Shown here one piece after another: positions 26,524-36,016 of a stretch of 64,000 bases of DNA; the stretch's first letter is position 1, and each line of letters opens with the position of its first letter. Position numbers and translations under genes: made by a program. Source of the stretch: an uncultured bacterium (GTDB lineage Bacteria; Cyanobacteriota; Vampirovibrionia; Gastranaerophilales; Gastranaerophilaceae); the NCBI GenBank assembly GCA_902777605.1, contig CACYUI010000005.1:1-64000 (forward strand). Reading direction: 5' to 3'. The notes below the pieces were generated by a model, which saw nothing but the letters and a program-made list of their open reading frames with translations, did not search any database and was not told the origin of the DNA.

Positions 26524-29088
26524 TTAACTTTTTTTGATTTCGGTTAATGTAGGATCTAAAAGTCTTCTTCCTATATTTTCAAAATTTATAGAGTAAAGTG
26601 TTTTATTACCGTATTTTATCATCTTTTCGACAACACCGTTGCCGTACTTGGCGTGAACTACAGAATCCCCTTGCTCTATATGATCACTTTCAACGATATC
26701 TTCTTGAGGTATATCAGCATCATAAACAGGAACTATTGGTGTAGAACTGTCGCGTTTTTCCAAAATTTCAGGTTCATATTCCTTAATTTCTTCTACATTG
26801 TCTTCTTGTTCTTCATGCAAAATACCGCTTTCGTCATCGCCGCCCAGTTCTTGCAACAATGCTTCATCACTCTCTGCTTCAGCTAAAAGCTCACCTTCAT
26901 CATTGTTTAATTCATCAATAAAGTCCAAATCAGAATCTGAAAATTCCTCTTCACCTTGTCTTGTTGTAAAAACTTTATCAACTTCTTTTACAATTTCTTC
27001 TTCTCTTTCTTCTTGTATTGAATCAGAAAAACCATCCTCTAAGTCCACAATAATATCAGAAGCATCCGTTTCGGAAGGATCTAATTCTACAATCTCTTCA
27101 AAATCCAATTCATCATTGTTATCAACCTGAATTTCTTCTGTATAATTTTCGTCTGAAGGATTTAGCATACTTATTTCTTCTGTATTAACAGATTCTTCGC
27201 TTTGAGATTCTATATTTGTATCTTCTGATATCTCTTGTATTTCTATGTTTTGAAGATCATCAGATTCATTAATCGAATTTAATTGGTCATCATCTACAGA
27301 AAGAGTATCATCGTTTAATTGTAATTCATCAGAATCTTCTAATGCTGCATACGCATCTTCAGAAATTTCGATTGGTGAATCTTCTTCTAAAGAAGGTAAG
27401 TCTTCTTGCATTTGAATTGTTTCGTCTGATTCTGTTTCAGCTAAAGCATCTTCCGTTATTATTTCAATCGGTTCATCCTCTAACGGCTGCTCTTCAACTA
27501 AAGTTTCATTAGATTCTTCCTCTAATTCGACATTATCGTATTCGGGAATTTCTTCTTGTACGATAGTTTCATCCGAAATTTCTTCTATATTTTCTGATAA
27601 CTCAATTGCATCAGAATTAACATCAGAATTATCATCAGAATTGACATCATCATTATCTTCTGTAAACATATCTATTTCAGTTGGCATTTGCAAATCTTCA
27701 GTAACTTCTGCAATTGCAGACTCAGATTTTTCATCAATAGCGCTGAAAACTTCACTTTGCGGTTCTTGATTTGCAATAATAGAATCAAGATAATTTACAG
27801 TTGATGTATCCCCTTCCAAACTCGGAGTTTCTTCTTCCAGTTCTTTTAAGGCTTCCTCTTCCGAACTTATGTCTGCTTCTATAACTTCATCATCTTGCAC
27901 CGGCAATAAGGATGATTTAGCAGAAATTGTTTCCTCTATTGCCTGAACCTTTGAAACAAACGGTATATAGTTTGTTGCCTCTCCTACAGTTAAATATGAA
28001 TTAGCGTCTATTGCCTTCAAGAAAGTTACATAAATTCTAAAAATTTGATTATTCGATATTGATGGAAATATTACAAAATTATCAAAGAAGTTCTTTATAT
28101 CATTCAGATAACTAAAATTAGAATGTGTGAAGAAAACAGTATGAACATCCGATGTCATTGTCTTTTTAAGATTTTTCTTTGATACGGTATTCGATAATTC
28201 CAATATTGCCTGAATATCTTCCGAATTATTTAATTGATCATATATGTAGCTGATATATCTGTTTTGGAATAAAACATTTAATTTTGATAAATCTATGACT
28301 ACATTTTTTGAGCCCAATATTTCGTAAATTTTATCGACTTCTTTTTTCTCTGATGCAAAATAACCCAGCTTATCAAATTTTGACAGTTTATTTTTCAAAA
28401 CCAAAAGTTTAAAAATGTGGTCTTTTTCAACCATATTGTTCACGACAGTTTTTAGCAGATTAAAGGGTACAAACGGAACAGTTTCTGAATATTCAGCCAA
28501 TTCCTTGAAGATATCTATTATTGTTGATTTACTATCTGCTGTAGCATCATTAAGGCAATCTTCATACATAAATTTTAAAGATTCCTTATCAAGCGGTAAC
28601 TTGAAATCTATGCCTGCTGTGTATTTATTATCTGCATTTATTATACCGAGTGTATCAATTACTAGAGTTCTTTTTCCCAGATTATTGAATTGTTTAGTGA
28701 GATTTTGAACTAATATATTATTGTTTTTTTTATCATCAACACTTATTATTGTTTTTTTATCAAACGCAGAAGAGTCAATGACTATGTTTTGATTATCTTT
28801 TGTCTTTCCGATTATAATCGGATTTTCATATGATATTGCATTATTCAAAATTTCTGATGTATACATAGACATATTTGAATCAACTGACGGAAGTGTCTTA
28901 TCATAATTTTGAAGTTGCCCTTCTGAATACAAAAACAATATCTTTGCAAAAGCAACATCTTCTTTTTGCTGAATAACTTGAGCAATATAGCTTTTATCTT
29001 CTCCGTCAACTTTTATAAAAGACGAGAGGTAAATACTGTTATCAGCTTCAAATTTTATAAAACCGTCTCTTACTTCTATTATCTTCAT
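26524..29088 (-). CDS. Large acidic protein with ATPase-like head and UvrD-type tail
   Basis: 854 residues in three parts. The N-terminal ~390 residues resemble a HerA/VirB4-type ATPase layout (small beta-barrel, then ENPIIIGKTKDNQNIVID and TLVIDTLGI), but the Walker A loop is replaced by SVDDKKNNN, so ATP hydrolysis is unlikely. Residues ~395-795 are a Glu/Asp-rich low-complexity linker. The last 55 residues (GDSVVHAKYGNGVVEKMI, INFENIGRRLL) resemble the SH3/Tudor-like C-terminal domain of UvrD/PcrA, which binds RNA polymerase. The function is not known. It is divergent from the M16-like gene. Confidence 0.65.
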   Translation of the reverse strand: MKIIEVRDGFIKFEADNSIYLSSFIKVDGEDKSYIAQVIQQKEDVAFAKILFLYSEGQLQNYDKTLPSVDSNMSMYTSEILNNAISYENPIIIGKTKDNQNIVIDSSAFDKKTIISVDDKKNNNILVQNLTKQFNNLGKRTLVIDTLGIINADNKYTAGIDFKLPLDKESLKFMYEDCLNDATADSKSTIIDIFKELAEYSETVPFVPFNLLKTVVNNMVEKDHIFKLLVLKNKLSKFDKLGYFASEKKEVDKIYEILGSKNVVIDLSKLNVLFQNRYISYIYDQLNNSEDIQAILELSNTVSKKNLKKTMTSDVHTVFFTHSNFSYLNDIKNFFDNFVIFPSISNNQIFRIYVTFLKAIDANSYLTVGEATNYIPFVSKVQAIEETISAKSSLLPVQDDEVIEADISSEEEALKELEEETPSLEGDTSTVNYLDSIIANQEPQSEVFSAIDEKSESAIAEVTEDLQMPTEIDMFTEDNDDVNSDDNSDVNSDAIELSENIEEISDETIVQEEIPEYDNVELEEESNETLVEEQPLEDEPIEIITEDALAETESDETIQMQEDLPSLEEDSPIEISEDAYAALEDSDELQLNDDTLSVDDDQLNSINESDDLQNIEIQEISEDTNIESQSEESVNTEEISMLNPSDENYTEEIQVDNNDELDFEEIVELDPSETDASDIIVDLEDGFSDSIQEEREEEIVKEVDKVFTTRQGEEEFSDSDLDFIDELNNDEGELLAEAESDEALLQELGGDDESGILHEEQEDNVEEIKEYEPEILEKRDSSTPIVPVYDADIPQEDIVESDHIEQGDSVVHAKYGNGVVEKMIKYGNKTLYSINFENIGRRLLDPTLTEIKKS

Positions 29089-29205
29089 CAGATACCCTCA
29101 GAAAAATATTATCATGAAAATAGATCAACCATGACAAAAAATTTACAATTTGCAATTATTTTATTTACAGTTTCTTTAAAATATTTTTTATGATATTACT
29201 AAAGT

Positions 29206-30405
29206 ATGAGAGAAATTATTTTATCAAACGGAATTAAAGCTTGTATTAAGCAAAACAAGAATACACCGAGAGTTGCACTTACTCTAAATATTGCAATTAA
29301 CAATCCTGAAAAATTTGCCGGTGAATACTCCATGATGAATAGATTACTATTGAAAGGAACCGAAAAGTACACCTCTGCAGATATTGCAAACATCATGGAT
29401 GAAAATGCTATAGAACTTATTACAGAAATGAAATCTGATTACTTAAGATTCAGATTCGTTTGTCTTAATGAGGATTTTGAACTTGCGCTTTCTTTGATGA
29501 GCGATATTATTCAAAATTCTACATTTGAAGAATACGATAAAGAACTCGTAAAAATGAAAGGCGAGCTTGTTGCAGAGCTTGATTCTGCAAAAGTAAAAGT
29601 TTCTGATTTGTTTACAAAAACAGTATACAAAGACCATTATTACGGTCACAGTTACACAAAAATTCTTGAAGAAGTCGACAATGTTAGCAAGGATGATGTT
29701 ATAAATTCATACAGAAATATTATCAATTCCGGCAAAAAAACTATTGCGCTTGTTGGAGATATAGAAGAAAACGGTCTATTGGATAAATATCTCGGCATAA
29801 TTCCCGAATCAAAGGACAATGATTCTCAAATAGAAGTCCCTGTAATCAAAAATCAGGAATATGCGGAAATAATCAAGGAAGATGCAAATCAAGCACAAAT
29901 CATTCAAGGATGGATAGTTCCATCAATAGAAAGTGACGACTATCCTGTTTTAATGCTTTTGAATATAATTCTAGGTGCAAGTGGTCTTAGTTCAAGATTA
30001 TTTCTTGAATTAAGAGAGAAAAAAGGTCTTGCATATACCGTTAGAACTTCTTATGAAACTCATAAAAAAGGTTCAGTATTTAATATATACATAGGCACAG
30101 AGCCTTCTAACATTCAAACTTCAATAGACGGTTTCAAGGAAGAGATAGAAAAAATTAAGACAATTCCTGTCAGCGATGATGAATTAAAAAATGCCAAAAA
30201 TAACCTAATAGGAAAACAGCAGTTCTTGAGCGAAACAAACTCTCAACAAGCAAATATTATGGCTTATTATTCAATTATGGGCAAACCTTTTAACTACAGA
30301 GAAAGTGTCATTGAAAAAATTAAAGCGGTTACATCTGATGACATACTAAAGTGTGCCCAAAAATATTTTAATGATAATTATATTCTTGCTGTAATAAAAC
30401 CGTAA
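29206..30405 (+). CDS. M16-family peptidase-like protein, catalytic motif lost
   Basis: 399 residues, one full M16 (insulinase/MPP) unit with two halves. The zinc motif HxxEH should lie before LLLKGTEKY, but the sequence reads GEYSMMNRLLLKG, so it lacks the His and Glu residues. The C-terminal signature GLAYTVRTSYE is kept, as in the non-catalytic subunit of M16 pairs. A TATGAT at 29189-29194 lies near the ATG with no clear ribosome site. The next gene begins 12 nt after its stop. Confidence 0.85.
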   Translation: MREIILSNGIKACIKQNKNTPRVALTLNIAINNPEKFAGEYSMMNRLLLKGTEKYTSADIANIMDENAIELITEMKSDYLRFRFVCLNEDFELALSLMSDIIQNSTFEEYDKELVKMKGELVAELDSAKVKVSDLFTKTVYKDHYYGHSYTKILEEVDNVSKDDVINSYRNIINSGKKTIALVGDIEENGLLDKYLGIIPESKDNDSQIEVPVIKNQEYAEIIKEDANQAQIIQGWIVPSIESDDYPVLMLLNIILGASGLSSRLFLELREKKGLAYTVRTSYETHKKGSVFNIYIGTEPSNIQTSIDGFKEEIEKIKTIPVSDDELKNAKNNLIGKQQFLSETNSQQANIMAYYSIMGKPFNYRESVIEKIKAVTSDDILKCAQKYFNDNYILAVIKP

Positions 30406-30417
30406 AGGTCGGTATTT

Positions 30418-30993
30418 ATGGAATGTGCAGGAAATAAAAATTCATCAATCTTAGTTATTGGGTGTTTTCACGGAGATGAACCGCAGGGTAAGTATCTTAT
30501 AGAAAAATACTTAGAGCAGAATAAGGACACAAACTTGTGTTTTATTCCTTGTCTGAATAAACACGGATATGAGCACAAAATTAGAACAAATAAAAATGGT
30601 GTAGACTTAAACAGAAATTTTCCGACAAAAAACTGGGAACTTACGGAAAAGAACGAATTTTTCGGAGGAAATGAGCCTGCAAGCGAAGATGAAACTAAGT
30701 TTTTGGTCAAGCTTATAGAAGAAAACCGACCAAAGATGATTTTAACACTTCATGCTCCGTATAAGGTTGTTAATTACGATGGTCCTGCTGAAGTTATTTC
30801 TCAAAAAATATCTGATATAATAGGATATCCCGTAGAGCCTTCTATAGGTTATCCTACTCCCGGAAGTTTCGGTACATGGGCAGGAATAGAAAGGAAAATT
30901 CCGACAATTACATTAGAACTTGATGAGGAGGTAAATGTAAAAGAGTTGGAAGAGCCTGTATTTAAAATATTTGAAATGTTAGAAAAGTATTAA
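30418..30993 (+). CDS. M14 carboxypeptidase, MpaA-like
   Basis: 191 residues. The zinc-peptidase motifs HGDEP (H18, E21), DLNRNFP, LTLHAP and the catalytic Glu in TLELDEE fit small M14 enzymes such as murein peptide amidase A, which cleaves the gamma-D-Glu-mDAP bond of peptidoglycan turnover peptides. It has no signal peptide, consistent with a cytosolic recycling role. AAAGGT precedes the ATG. The next gene, uppS, is 9 nt downstream, so the two envelope genes are likely cotranscribed. Confidence 0.8.
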   Translation: MECAGNKNSSILVIGCFHGDEPQGKYLIEKYLEQNKDTNLCFIPCLNKHGYEHKIRTNKNGVDLNRNFPTKNWELTEKNEFFGGNEPASEDETKFLVKLIEENRPKMILTLHAPYKVVNYDGPAEVISQKISDIIGYPVEPSIGYPTPGSFGTWAGIERKIPTITLELDEEVNVKELEEPVFKIFEMLEKY

Positions 30994-31002
30994 AGGAAAA
31001 GT

Positions 31003-31707
31003 ATGGAAGATATAAAAAAGATTGTTCAAGAGTGTAATCTAAAACACATAGCCGTCATTATGGACGGAAACAGACGATGGGCAAAAGAGCGAAATCTGCC
31101 TTCTATGGTTGGGCATAAAAAAGGCGTTGATGCTCTCAAAAAAGTTATGAGGGCCTGCGATGATTTTGGTATCAAATATTTAACCGTTTATGCTTTCTCA
31201 ACAGAAAATTGGAACAGAAAGCCCGAAGAAGTTAACTTTTTAATGGATTTGTTAGGGCAAACTTTAAAAAATGAGCTTAACGAAATGCATGAAAATAATG
31301 TTGTAATATCATTCATTGGTGATACAACAAAGTTGAGCGATAAATTGCAAGAAATACTTGCTAACGCAGTAGAATTAACCAAAAACAACACAGGAGTAAA
31401 CCTGCAGATTGCTTTCAATTACGGAAGCAGGGATGAGCTTGTCCATGCGGTTCAAAGCATTATTGATGAAGGAATTCAAGATATAAACGAGGATGTAATT
31501 TCAAAACATTTATACACAAAAAATATTCCCGATCCTGATTTATTGATTAGAACCGGCGGAGAAATGAGAGTTTCTAACTATCTTCTCTGGCAGATTGCAT
31601 ACTCGGAATTTATTGTTGTTTCTGATTTTTGGCCAGATTTTGATAAAGAAAAGTTAGCAGATTGTGTAATTGAATACAAGCGAAGAAACCGAAGATTTGG
31701 CAAATAG
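31003..31707 (+). CDS. uppS: Isoprenyl (undecaprenyl) diphosphate synthase
   Basis: 234 residues. It makes the C55 lipid carrier for peptidoglycan and LPS. The signature is HIAVIMDGNRRWAKERNL, followed by GHKKGVDALKKV, TVYAFSTENWNR and the C-terminal LLIRTGGEMRVSNYLLWQ. AAAGGA lies upstream of the ATG. It is not in the usual frr-uppS-cdsA cluster, which is at 13.9-16.1 kb here. Confidence 0.97.
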   Translation: MEDIKKIVQECNLKHIAVIMDGNRRWAKERNLPSMVGHKKGVDALKKVMRACDDFGIKYLTVYAFSTENWNRKPEEVNFLMDLLGQTLKNELNEMHENNVVISFIGDTTKLSDKLQEILANAVELTKNNTGVNLQIAFNYGSRDELVHAVQSIIDEGIQDINEDVISKHLYTKNIPDPDLLIRTGGEMRVSNYLLWQIAYSEFIVVSDFWPDFDKEKLADCVIEYKRRNRRFGK

Positions 31708-31761
31708 ATTTTTCCTTCTTTATGTTCGTTTTATAATGGGTATATAAATAAGGAGAAGATT

Positions 31762-32421
31762 ATGAAGCAAGAATTGATTTTTCTCGGGCCTCCGGCATGC
31801 GGCAAGGGAACTCAAACAAATATGTTATCTGAATATTTAGGTTTTCCTCATATTGATACGGGATCACTTTTGAGGGCTGAAATTGCTAAAGCAACCAAAG
31901 ACGGTCTTGTTGCAAAATCGTTTATCGACAAAGGACAGCTTGTTCCGCCTGAACTTGTAGGTTCAATAATAGGAAACAGACTATCAGAAGACGACTGTAA
32001 AAACGGATATGTTCTTGACGGTTATCCTAGAAGTCTTGCGCAAGCACAAATGCTTGAAAAAATAAATTCCGATATAGACAAAAACAATGAAGTTTCTTTC
32101 AAGGCAATATATTTTGATATAGATACACAAATCTTGATAGACAGAATTGTTCACCGTCAATCTTGCCCCAAGTGCGGTGAAATTTATAACAAAAAGTTTA
32201 AGCCTTCAAAAATTGAAAATATTTGTGACAAATGCGGTGTAGAATTAAAAACGCGCGCAGATGACAACGAAGAAATTGCAAAAGCAAGGTTTGAAACATA
32301 TTATAGAGAAACCGCACCGCTTATTGAATTCTATGAAAGCAAAGGCGCTTTAAGAAAAATTGATGCAAACGGTTCTATAGAAGAAGTTTGGAAACGGTTG
32401 TTGGAAGCTGTAAATAATTAA
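31762..32421 (+). CDS. adk: Adenylate kinase (zinc-lid type)
   Basis: 219 residues. It interconverts ATP + AMP and 2 ADP. The P-loop is GPPACGKGTQ, the AMP motif DGYPRSLAQAQ follows, and the LID has four Cys (CPKCG and CDKCG), which should bind zinc. AAGGAG precedes the ATG, and a TATAAT at 31732-31737 may be its own -10. It is separate from the ribosomal protein cluster where adk often sits. A terminator follows. Confidence 0.97.
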   Translation: MKQELIFLGPPACGKGTQTNMLSEYLGFPHIDTGSLLRAEIAKATKDGLVAKSFIDKGQLVPPELVGSIIGNRLSEDDCKNGYVLDGYPRSLAQAQMLEKINSDIDKNNEVSFKAIYFDIDTQILIDRIVHRQSCPKCGEIYNKKFKPSKIENICDKCGVELKTRADDNEEIAKARFETYYRETAPLIEFYESKGALRKIDANGSIEEVWKRLLEAVNN

Positions 32422-32423
32422 AC

Positions 32424-32450
32424 AAAAGGTGCGAGAGTATCGCACCTTTT
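32424..32450 (+). terminator. Terminator of adk
   Basis: 11-bp perfect stem AAAAGGTGCGA/TCGCACCTTTT with loop GAGTA and a T-run. It lies between the convergent adk and nitroreductase genes and could act in both directions. Confidence 0.88.
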
Positions 32451-32453
32451 AAT

Positions 32454-33320
32454 TTACCTCAAAAAATTTGTAATAAGTCGTTTTGTTTTACAGAAAAAAC
32501 AAGAGATTCTTTTATTTACTTCACTAATTTCCGAAATCTTATATGGTTCCGGCTGCGGTATGCGTTGATATTTTACGGCAGGATAACCTATCAGCATAGT
32601 GTAAACCGGAGTATATCCTTCAGGAATTTCCAAAATCTCGCACAGGTCAGGAAAAAGTTTGACGCAAATTTCTGCATACCCGCACCAGCAAGTTCCAAGC
32701 CCAAGACTATTTGCGTAAAGTTCAAGATAGCTGAGTGCTATAATAGGATCTTGAGGCGCACAAGGAGCGGTAATGGGTGATGAAACAACTACCATATGCG
32801 GAGCAGAACGAAAAATTATATCGTCACCTCTTTCAAAAGCCTCTTTATAACACTCAAAATGCTTAACGGCAGGGGCTAAAACTTTATTATTAAGTGCTTT
32901 TATGAGCCGATTATTAACTTTTTGTTTCAAAAGTTCCATTATTTCTTTTTTCTTTACAATCGAAAAATGAAGTTTATGGTTATTGCATCCTGTTGGAATA
33001 TACGGAAGCATTGCTTTTAATTTCTCCCAAGTTTCTTCCTCGACTTCTTCAGCCTTGAATTGTCTAATACTTCTTCTGGTCTTTATCAGATTTAATAGTT
33101 TATCATCCGGCTGTTCGTTTATATTTTCTCCTGACTTGCCATCAAAAGTTATTGCACCTGCAGGACAAATAGAAAGACAGTGCTGGCAAGACAAGCATCT
33201 GTTTTCATGTTTCATTGCGGGAATTTTTTCAGCATCAAACTCTAAACACATTGAAACGCAATCACTTATACATAGACCACAGTGTATACACTTTGATTTA
33301 TCTATCTCTATTTTTGACAT
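32454..33320 (-). CDS. Ferredoxin-nitroreductase fusion
   Basis: 288 residues. The N-terminus carries two [4Fe-4S] motifs (C-IHC-GLC-ISDC and C-LSC-QHC-LSIC). A nitroreductase FMN domain follows (RRSIRQFK, then the late LGLGTCWCGY). Such fusions occur in anaerobes and may couple ferredoxin electrons to FMN chemistry. The ATG at 33320 follows AAAGGAG; the GTG at 33326 is not needed. The substrate is unknown. Confidence 0.88.
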   Translation of the reverse strand: MSKIEIDKSKCIHCGLCISDCVSMCLEFDAEKIPAMKHENRCLSCQHCLSICPAGAITFDGKSGENINEQPDDKLLNLIKTRRSIRQFKAEEVEEETWEKLKAMLPYIPTGCNNHKLHFSIVKKKEIMELLKQKVNNRLIKALNNKVLAPAVKHFECYKEAFERGDDIIFRSAPHMVVVSSPITAPCAPQDPIIALSYLELYANSLGLGTCWCGYAEICVKLFPDLCEILEIPEGYTPVYTMLIGYPAVKYQRIPQPEPYKISEISEVNKRISCFFCKTKRLITNFLR

Positions 33321-33451
33321 ACACACTCCTTTTTTAATTAATAACCAATTATATCTTTTAAATTAATTTTTGTAAAATGTTCATTTTTATAAGGCAAATT
33401 TTTTTATAAAAAAAACTTTATACATACATAGGGAATTTGTTAGGAGTTTTA

Positions 33452-34144
33452 ATGGGATTAATTGACGCACAAAATATAAAACCCTGCAGAAGAAACAATT
33501 CAAAACCGACTTTTATTATTAATACAGATATTCTGCTATTAGATAATGTGCCTGAGAGTCTGCGAAACCGGCTTTGTGTTTTTGATACTGATGGGAATAA
33601 TATTATAGAAGAAATTAATGAAAATGGCGAAAATGAATTTGCTGAAATTATGGGGTTAGACTTAAAAAAATACATTATTTCTGAATCTATCAGCATGTTG
33701 AGAGATAACACTATTGTTCTAAAAAAAGAATTATCTGACGAAATGAGTGTTACAGAAATTAACAAGGAAAATTATTCCAGAGAATTATTAAAGGATAGTG
33801 AAAACAACCTTCTCGTAGAAAAAGTATATTCAGGCAGAAACGATAAAAATGCTATGAAAATTGTATACAAGCACATGGGAAGCGGGAATCATAAATTTCA
33901 AGTTACTCAAAATTATCAATACAGAACAAAAAACAACTCCAAAAATGATTTATATAAGTTTGCAAGTGACAAAAACATAACAAAATTAACACAAGAATGC
34001 CAATTGAAAAGCGAGTCGTTTTTATACAACGGAAAACATATAGACCCTGCTCTTGTATCTTATGACAAAGAAAACAGAAGATATCAATTCAAAGATCCTG
34101 ATAGCGGGAAAACACTATTTTTTACTGATAGGTATAACTATTAA
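33452..34144 (+). CDS. Hypothetical soluble protein
   Basis: 230 residues, charged, with no membrane segment. It has a polar N-terminal part (MGLIDAQNIKPCRR) and a beta-rich C-terminus rich in Tyr/Asn. AGGAG precedes the ATG at 33452. I recognise no domain. It ends 30 nt before the permease gene and may be cotranscribed with it. Confidence 0.6.
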   Translation: MGLIDAQNIKPCRRNNSKPTFIINTDILLLDNVPESLRNRLCVFDTDGNNIIEEINENGENEFAEIMGLDLKKYIISESISMLRDNTIVLKKELSDEMSVTEINKENYSRELLKDSENNLLVEKVYSGRNDKNAMKIVYKHMGSGNHKFQVTQNYQYRTKNNSKNDLYKFASDKNITKLTQECQLKSESFLYNGKHIDPALVSYDKENRRYQFKDPDSGKTLFFTDRYNY

Positions 34145-34173
34145 TTATTGCTTTTTTGTGATACATTTTTAGT

Positions 34174-35106
34174 ATGTTAGTATCACTTGTAAATAAAATT
34201 AATGAATTTAACGAATTTTTGTTTGAACCTGTTGATTCTTTAATTGAAAAGCTACCTTTTGCAGAATGGGTAATTGATGCAATTTGCGACAGTGTTCATT
34301 TGCTTCCGTTCCTGTTTATCGTATTTCTAATTATAGAATTATTAGAGTTTTTTTATGCAGATAAAATAAATTCAATACTAAAAAAAACAGGTAAAAGCAG
34401 TGTACTGGTCGGAAGTTTGGCGGCTATTATTCCACAATGCGGATTCTCCGTTATTGCAAGCAGTCTTTATTCAAAAAGAATAATTACAAGAGGGTGTCTT
34501 ATTGCAGTATACCTTGCCACATCAGACGAAACCATACCAATATTACTTGCCACACCGGCTAAAGCTTATATGATTGTTCCTATAGTTTTAGTAAAATTTG
34601 TAATAGGTATTACAGCAGGATATTTAATAGATATTATAAGACCTCAAGCCGTTGTTAGAAATGATGATATCAGTTTTGATATGATTGAAGAAGAAGGGTG
34701 CTGCAAACACGATATTGAACACGGTCACAAGCGTGAAATAATAATTCACCCTATAATACATACAGCAAATGTTTTTGGGTTTATTCTCGTAATAACATTA
34801 ATACTGAATTATTGCCTTGAAAGTGTTACAATAACCAACTTTATTGAAGGCGGCAAATACTTGCAGCCGATAATAGCATCATTTATCGGTTTGATACCTA
34901 ATTGTGCCGTTTCAATAGGAATTACAATGATGCTGATTAAAGGATCAATTACTTTCGGTGCTGCAATGAGCGGACTTCTTACAAATGCAGGATTAGGTCT
35001 TTTGGTATTATTAAAAAATAATGACTTTAAAGATACTTTTAAAATAATAATATTCCTACTTGGAATTGGCATTGTTTCAGGTTTGATTTTGACATTTATT
35101 GCATAA
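34174..35106 (+). CDS. ArsP_2-type heavy-metal permease
   Basis: 310 residues with about nine or ten membrane helices in two similar halves. The repeated motifs PQCGFSV (about 88-94) and PNCAVSI (about 247-253) are characteristic of the putative 10-TM heavy-metal/manganese exporter family (PF11449, ArsP_2). A His/Cys-rich cytosolic loop (EEEGCCKHDIEHGHKRE) between the halves could sense or bind metal. The substrate is not known. No ribosome site precedes the ATG. Confidence 0.8.
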   Translation: MLVSLVNKINEFNEFLFEPVDSLIEKLPFAEWVIDAICDSVHLLPFLFIVFLIIELLEFFYADKINSILKKTGKSSVLVGSLAAIIPQCGFSVIASSLYSKRIITRGCLIAVYLATSDETIPILLATPAKAYMIVPIVLVKFVIGITAGYLIDIIRPQAVVRNDDISFDMIEEEGCCKHDIEHGHKREIIIHPIIHTANVFGFILVITLILNYCLESVTITNFIEGGKYLQPIIASFIGLIPNCAVSIGITMMLIKGSITFGAAMSGLLTNAGLGLLVLLKNNDFKDTFKIIIFLLGIGIVSGLILTFIA

Positions 35107-35194
35107 ATCATTTATATAGATGATGTCGTATTTAATAAAAAGTCTTATTCTGTTATGTGAGGGGTAGTGTGACCTCGCAAAAAGGGGATAAGAG

Positions 35195-35404
35195 ATGTTA
35201 AATACTGCGATTATCGCTCCGCAGAATGAAATTTCAGATTCTATTACGAAGAATTGGACTGAACAAGCAATTGAATGCTACAAACTAAACGGAAATTGCA
35301 GTCTTTGTTCAATAAAACAAGGACATTATTCTTTTGCATGTCAAATGCCTCGTGTAGTAGAAGCACTGAAACTTTTGAATGGCGAACCTAAAATAGATGA
35401 CTAA
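35195..35404 (+). CDS. Small Cys-rich protein
   Basis: 69 residues. Four Cys lie in the order ECYKLNGNCSLCSI and FACQMP, which could hold a small metal site. AAGGGG precedes the ATG. It is convergent with, and overlaps by 4 nt, the nitroreductase at 35401. No known family is recognised. The conserved look of WTEQAIECY and CSLCSI suggests a real gene. Confidence 0.65.
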   Translation: MLNTAIIAPQNEISDSITKNWTEQAIECYKLNGNCSLCSIKQGHYSFACQMPRVVEALKLLNGEPKIDD

Positions 35405-36003
35405 AACTCATTTCCTATTTTTTCTAATGAAACAACATAATTGAAATCGTTGCGTTGTTTGGGTTTGTCTGCGTTTTCCGCATCATATCCGAGTGTAATT
35501 ATAGTAGATAAAATTTGTTTTTCATTCAAATTGAGTTCGGCTTTTACCTTTTTATATAACTCAGGAGATATTCCCGTTATTTCATTTCCGGTAGCTCCAA
35601 CTATACAAGAGCTTATGCCTAAGCTTTCTGCCTCAAGCATCATATAGGAAATTGCATAAACAAGTTGTTCTGAGGTTCTTATTATCAAACCGTTTTCGCC
35701 TTGAAGCGCAGGGTTTAGGGCAGGGTTTTGAATATTTGAAATACCTTTCTTTTCCCATTCTTCTTCATCTGCTATACATACTATCAGGGCATCTGCATTT
35801 TTTACTTGCGCTTGTCCCAATGAAAGTTCCGACAATAAATCTTTATTTTCCTGTGATTTTACCAGAATAAATTTCCATGGTTGAGAGTTCATCCAAGATG
35901 GAGCAAGTCTTCCTGCTTCCAGTATTTTTTTTAAATCTTCATCGCTTATATGTTTGTCTGTATATTTTCTCACGCTTTTTCTTGATTTAATCAAATCTAA
36001 CAT
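35401..36003 (-). CDS. Nitroreductase-family protein
   Basis: 200 residues. RKSVRKYTDK, APSWMNSQPWKFIL and the FMN-binding region SLGISSCIVGATGNE match the nitroreductase fold (FMN-dependent NAD(P)H oxidoreductase). Its start lies 13 nt from the hpt stop, and it is probably the last gene of that minus-strand run. The substrate is unknown. Confidence 0.9.
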   Translation of the reverse strand: MLDLIKSRKSVRKYTDKHISDEDLKKILEAGRLAPSWMNSQPWKFILVKSQENKDLLSELSLGQAQVKNADALIVCIADEEEWEKKGISNIQNPALNPALQGENGLIIRTSEQLVYAISYMMLEAESLGISSCIVGATGNEITGISPELYKKVKAELNLNEKQILSTIITLGYDAENADKPKQRNDFNYVVSLEKIGNEF

Positions 36004-36016
36004 AAAAACTCTCCCG

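Noticed and set aside
26653-27130. Plus-strand ORFs within the acidic protein region
   Set aside because: Ser/Phe-rich shadows of the Asp/Glu-coding region on the other strand.
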